Shown here piece after piece: positions 8,072 to 10,082 of a DNA stretch of 10,082 nt; the first letter of the stretch is position 1; each line of letters starts with the position of its first letter. Origin of the DNA: Candidatus Avelusimicrobium fimicolum (GTDB lineage: Bacteria > Elusimicrobiota > Elusimicrobia > Elusimicrobiales > Elusimicrobiaceae); contig UQJU01000053.1 of NCBI GenBank assembly GCA_900541355.1, positions 1 through 10,082 of the forward strand. Direction: 5' to 3'. Position numbers and translations under genes: made by a program. Below the pieces are notes generated by a model. The model worked only from the letters and a program-made list of their open reading frames with translations, had not been told where the DNA came from and did no database searches.

Positions 8072-9625
8072 TTACTTTTTTTCGTCCGACAAATAATGAC
8101 ACCCCGCCGAGTGGCGGTTTTTTAAGGCAGCATAGGTAATCAGCAGAGCCGTCTGCGTGCCGTTGCGCAAGTCCAACAGTTCCTGGCACAAGGCATTGCC
8201 CTTGTAAAAGGAATCAATTTCGTTATGCAAATGGCGCAAAATCTTTTCAGCCCGGCCCAAGTGTTTGCGGCTGCGGATAAGCCCCACATAGTTCCACATT
8301 GTATTGCGAAGCGTGGCCAAATCCTGCTTTACCAAGTTAAGGTCCGGTTTTTCCGCAGGAACAACCCAGTCCTTTGGCACTGGAATATGGAAAGGCTGCG
8401 TTTTGATGTCCTCCGCGTCCGCGTGCGCGCACAAATATCCCATTGCCACGGCTTCCAATAAAGAGGTACTTGCCAAGCGGTTGGCCCCGTGGTAACCCGT
8501 ACAAGCCGTTTCGCCGATTGCATTTAAGTTAGCAATATTGGTTCTCCCTGCGGGTGTAGCATATACACCGCCGCAGAAATAGTGCGCCGCAGGAACCACA
8601 GGCACAGGAACCTTGGTCATATCGTAGCCGCCTTCCAAACATTTTTTGTAAATAGCCGGGAAGCGTTCTTTGGTTTCCTCCGCCGGATTGGCGGTAATAT
8701 CCAAATACACGCAATCGTGCGAGGTTTCCAACCGCTCCTCTTCAATAGCGCGGGCCACAATATCGCGCGGAGCCAAATCTTTCAGCGGGTGATATTTCGG
8801 CATAAAGGCTTCGCCCTTACAGTTGCGCAAAACAGCCCCTTCCCCGCGCAACGCTTCGGACAAAAGAAAACTTTTACCCTTGGCAAACACTGTGGGGTGA
8901 AATTGCAAAAACTCCATATTCATCACACGCGCACCCACGCGGTAGGCCATTGCAATACCGTGCCCGTAGGCGTGTTCGGCGTTGGTGGTATGACGGTAAA
9001 GCTGGCCCACGCCCCCGGTGGCGAGAATGGTCTTTTTGGCGGTAACGGCAAACACTTCGCCGGATTTATTATCCAGCACGTACGCGCCGAACACCGTCAG
9101 CGGATAATAGCGGTCCATCGGGTCGGGCGAGCTGTGGGAGAGGGTCAGTAAATCAATGGCCGAAGCATACTCCCGCACCGTCACCAGCGGGTTGGCGCGC
9201 ACGGCGGACTGAATGGCCGCCAGCATGGCGTGGCCGGTGGTGTCTTTGGAATAAATAATACGGTTTTTGCGGTGGGCGCCTTCGCGCGTAAAGCGCAGGC
9301 GGTGTGCTTCGTCGCGGTCAAAATTAACGGATAAATCTTTCAAAAACACTTCTTCCACGGCCCGGCAGCCCGCGGCGGAAATTTCCCGCACGGCGCGCGC
9401 GTTGCACATTCCGGCGGTGGCCATCTGCACGTCGGCCAGCAGATCATCCATATTCAGGTTGGGCTCGTAGACAATCCCCCCCTGCGCGAGGTCGCTGTTG
9501 GCTTGGGGCATTTCCCCGCAGCACAGGAGCATCGTTTTAAGGCCTTTCTTGGCGGCTTGATGCGCGTAGACGCACCCGGCTATTCCGCCGCCTATTACCA
9601 AACAATCGGTATGGAGTACTTTCAT
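8072..9625 (-). CDS. nadB: L-aspartate oxidase
   Basis: A 517-residue FAD enzyme that oxidises L-aspartate to iminoaspartate, the first step of de novo NAD synthesis. NadA then condenses the product to quinolinate. The N-terminal FAD-binding fold has VIGGGIAGC (10-18), SDLAQGG (44-50) and, later, LATGGVGQLYRHTTN (201-215). Catalytic and substrate residues align with E. coli NadB at an almost constant offset: Glu115 in REGAH, His243 in FHPT, Arg287 in PRDIV, His348 in HYFCGG and Arg383 in NRLAS. The ending GETACTGYHGANRLAS, with Thr-Gly-Tyr-His, is characteristic of NadB rather than succinate dehydrogenase or fumarate reductase flavoproteins. A C-terminal helical domain (about 435-517) is present. 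Neither nadA nor nadC is adjacent. The ATG has no Shine-Dalgarno, and the bases before it are TATAATATATAGT, so the message may be leaderless. Confidence 0.96.
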   Translation of the reverse strand: MKVLHTDCLVIGGGIAGCVYAHQAAKKGLKTMLLCCGEMPQANSDLAQGGIVYEPNLNMDDLLADVQMATAGMCNARAVREISAAGCRAVEEVFLKDLSVNFDRDEAHRLRFTREGAHRKNRIIYSKDTTGHAMLAAIQSAVRANPLVTVREYASAIDLLTLSHSSPDPMDRYYPLTVFGAYVLDNKSGEVFAVTAKKTILATGGVGQLYRHTTNAEHAYGHGIAMAYRVGARVMNMEFLQFHPTVFAKGKSFLLSEALRGEGAVLRNCKGEAFMPKYHPLKDLAPRDIVARAIEEERLETSHDCVYLDITANPAEETKERFPAIYKKCLEGGYDMTKVPVPVVPAAHYFCGGVYATPAGRTNIANLNAIGETACTGYHGANRLASTSLLEAVAMGYLCAHADAEDIKTQPFHIPVPKDWVVPAEKPDLNLVKQDLATLRNTMWNYVGLIRSRKHLGRAEKILRHLHNEIDSFYKGNALCQELLDLRNGTQTALLITYAALKNRHSAGCHYLSDEKK

Positions 9626-9632
9626 ACTATAT

Positions 9633-9638
9633 ATTATA
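9633..9638 (-). promoter_or_regulatory. Candidate -10 box immediately before nadB
   Basis: The minus strand has a perfect TATAAT ending 7 bases before the nadB ATG, which would place the transcription start at or next to the A of the start codon (9625-9626). No recognisable -35 lies 16-18 bases upstream, because that space is taken by the GC-rich hairpin. It is either a promoter for a leaderless mRNA or just part of an AT-rich spacer. Confidence 0.35.
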
Positions 9639-9639
9639 T

Positions 9640-9660
9640 AAAAAGCCCGGCACCGGGGCC
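9640..9660 (-). terminator. Terminator-like hairpin just upstream of nadB
   Basis: Read on the minus strand, GCCCCG, a GTGC loop and CGGGC form a short all-GC stem with one bulged C, followed at once by TTTTT. The T-run ends 14 bases before the nadB ATG. No minus-strand gene is visible to its right, so either it insulates nadB from antisense transcription or it is an attenuator within a nadB leader that starts further right. The stem is short (5 bp), so strength is uncertain. Confidence 0.45.
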
Positions 9661-9724
9661 CTTAAAAAACTCCCAAAAACATATTGCATATTATTTTTAT
9701 ATTTGTTATTATATATTTCCTTAA

Positions 9725-9753
9725 TTTACAACCGTATGAAAAATTTGTATAAT
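9725..9753 (+). promoter_or_regulatory. Near-consensus sigma-70 promoter of the small ORF unit
   Basis: TTTACA (9725-9730, 5 of 6 to TTGACA) is followed by a 17-base spacer and a perfect TATAAT (9748-9753). The expected start is near 9760. This is the best promoter in the window. A 7-1-7 palindrome (GTATAAT-A-ATTATAC, 9747-9761) covers the -10 box and the start region. The hexamers CCGTAT (9732-9737) and ATACGG (9758-9763) form an outer inverted pair, so an operator may overlap the promoter. Confidence 0.75.
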
Positions 9754-9766
9754 AATTATACGGAAA

Positions 9767-9807
9767 GATAAGAAGGTTCTCCTTATCCAATGTTTTTAAC
9801 AGGAGAA
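9767..9807 (+). promoter_or_regulatory. Leader of the small ORF with alternative pairings and ribosome binding site
   Basis: The leader can form a hairpin of GATAAG (9767-9772) with CTTATC (9782-9787). An overlapping stretch, TTCTCCT (9777-9783), is the exact complement of AGGAGAA (9801-9807), which holds the Shine-Dalgarno of the small ORF. The two pairings exclude each other: one hides the ribosome binding site and the other frees it. The complementarity is visible; a regulatory role is inference, since a 7-bp match could be chance. Confidence 0.35.
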
Positions 9808-9811
9808 AAGT

Positions 9812-9904
9812 ATGATGATTAAGATACTTGAAAAAATGGCCGAAGCCTTGACGAAAGTAGGCGAAAACGTCAGCGGCGCCCATTATATGATCGGTAAAAA
9901 ATAA
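9812..9904 (+). CDS. Small protein, 30 residues, unknown function
   Basis: A short ORF starting ATG ATG and ending TAA at 9902-9904. AGGAG (9801-9805) lies 6 bases before the first ATG, an ideal spacing, and a near-consensus promoter stands upstream. The peptide begins MMIKILEKMAEALTKVG and ends HYMIGKK. Residues 3-16 place Ile, Ile, Leu, Met, Leu and Val at i, i+3/4 spacing, giving an amphipathic helix. Net charge is about +2. It has no Cys, no signal peptide and no full transmembrane stretch. I do not recognise a family. It loosely recalls the N-terminal amphipathic part of AgrD-type peptide precursors or a phenol-soluble-modulin-like peptide, but it lacks the AgrD Cys and acidic tail, so I do not claim either. 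The stop codon sits at the base of a strong RNA fold, so peptide and RNA may work together. Confidence 0.6.
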   Translation: MMIKILEKMAEALTKVGENVSGAHYMIGKK

Positions 9905-10023
9905 TGGCAGGCCCGGGGTGAAACAGCACCCCAGTAAGCAGTTTGAAGCCGGCCATTCATTCGCTGGCGGACAGGGGAAGACGAACTCTTCCGCCTGTCC
10001 AAAACGGCTGACCTATTAGCGGA
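9903..10023 (+). ncRNA. Structured RNA segment, family unknown, downstream of the small ORF
   Basis: Three nested or adjacent helices are visible. An outer stem pairs AATGGC-A-GGC (9903-9912) with GCC-G-GCCATT (9948-9957), with one A/G mismatch. It encloses GGGGTG (9915-9920) paired with CACCCC (9927-9932) over a 6-nt loop, plus an unpaired AGTAAGCAGTTTGAA. Then comes a 13-bp stem, GGACAGGGGAAGA (9969-9981) with TCTTCC-G-CCTGTCC (9987-10000), with a CGAAC loop and one bulged G. An intrinsic terminator follows. No reading frame continues through it on the plus strand. I tested it by eye against tmRNA, SRP RNA, RNase P RNA and common riboswitch cores and saw no match. It could be the functional part of a small RNA, or a structured 3' UTR. 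Confidence 0.45.
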
Positions 10024-10058
10024 CCGTAAAGCGCAGGCTTTATGGTTTTTTTCTTTTT
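10024..10058 (+). terminator. Intrinsic terminator of the small ORF / RNA unit
   Basis: CCGTAAAGC (10024-10032) pairs with GCTTTATGG (10037-10045), nine pairs with one G-T, around a GCAG loop. Seven T bases follow directly, then C and five more T. It closes a transcript of about 295 nt from the promoter at 9725-9753, separating this unit from whatever begins beyond the window edge. Confidence 0.9.
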
Positions 10059-10082
10059 ATACCCCTTCTCCGCCCATGAAAC
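10059..10082. other. Window edge, no supported feature
   Basis: The last 24 bases follow the terminator. An ATG at 10075-10077 near the edge has a pyrimidine-rich, not purine-rich, upstream stretch, so I see no good start for a plus-strand gene here. Confidence 0.5.

Noticed and set aside
8582..9151. 189-codon plus-strand ORF opposite nadB, and similar ORFs opposite pbpC and the macroglobulin gene
   Set aside because: They are antisense shadows of conserved, full-length genes, with no ribosome binding sites and no recognisable protein features.
9662..9883. Minus-strand ORF of 73 codons across the AT-rich spacer and the small ORF
   Set aside because: It lies antisense to the promoter, leader and small ORF, has no ribosome binding site, and its composition simply reflects the AT-rich spacer.
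9812..9904. AgrD-like autoinducer precursor or type I toxin peptide
   Set aside because: The amphipathic helix is suggestive, but there is no Cys or clear Ser macrocycle motif, no acidic tail and no agrB/agrC nearby. It also lacks the hydrophobic transmembrane core of type I toxins.
9903..10058. tmRNA, SRP RNA, RNase P RNA or a known riboswitch
   Set aside because: The conserved sequence cores of these RNAs are not visible on either strand. A 6S-like RNA cannot be excluded by eye but there is no clear large central bubble.
9957..10082. Open minus-strand frame of 42 codons entering from the right edge and ending at a TGA at 9957-9959
   Set aside because: It runs straight through the strong plus-strand terminator and its T-tract (giving a run of lysines) and through the 13-bp hairpin. 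Its composition does not look like a protein C-terminus I recognise.

Overview
The window is a compact bacterial segment, about half GC by eye, with long AT-rich stretches only between genes. It encodes a bacterial alpha-2-macroglobulin and a PBP1C-type peptidoglycan synthase, a pair that works in a periplasm, so a Gram-negative (diderm) cell envelope is likely. Most starts have a Shine-Dalgarno and promoters are sigma-70-like. The phylum cannot be fixed from the sequence. An Elusimicrobiota-like gut bacterium is only an impression.

Layout, left to right. (1) Positions 1-101 are the last 32 codons of CTP synthase (pyrG, + strand). It converges on the next operon at a shared bidirectional terminator (111-148). 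(2) Positions 7942 down to 174 (- strand) are a two-gene operon: an 1886-residue alpha-2-macroglobulin with an intact CLEQ thioester, then pbpC. The two overlap by one base (TAATG). An extended -10 promoter and a strong ribosome binding site precede the first gene. (3) Positions 8016-8054 are a perfect 18-bp inverted repeat just after nadB, probably its terminator. (4) Positions 9625 down to 8072 (- strand) are nadB, L-aspartate oxidase, complete and with all catalytic residues. It has no Shine-Dalgarno. A terminator-like GC hairpin and a TATAAT box lie directly before its ATG. (5) Positions 9725-10058 (+ strand) look like one short, self-contained transcription unit. It has a near-consensus promoter, a leader, a 30-codon ORF with a good ribosome binding site, about 120 nt of strongly foldable RNA starting at the ORF's stop codon, and a classic intrinsic terminator.

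The macroglobulin/PBP1C pair is a known functional partnership. The macroglobulin is thought to trap foreign proteases that enter the periplasm, while PBP1C is linked to peptidoglycan repair. nadB starts de novo NAD synthesis but has no nadA or nadC beside it here. The least explained and most interesting part is the right-hand unit, a candidate small-protein gene or dual-function RNA that I could not match to any RNA or peptide family I know.
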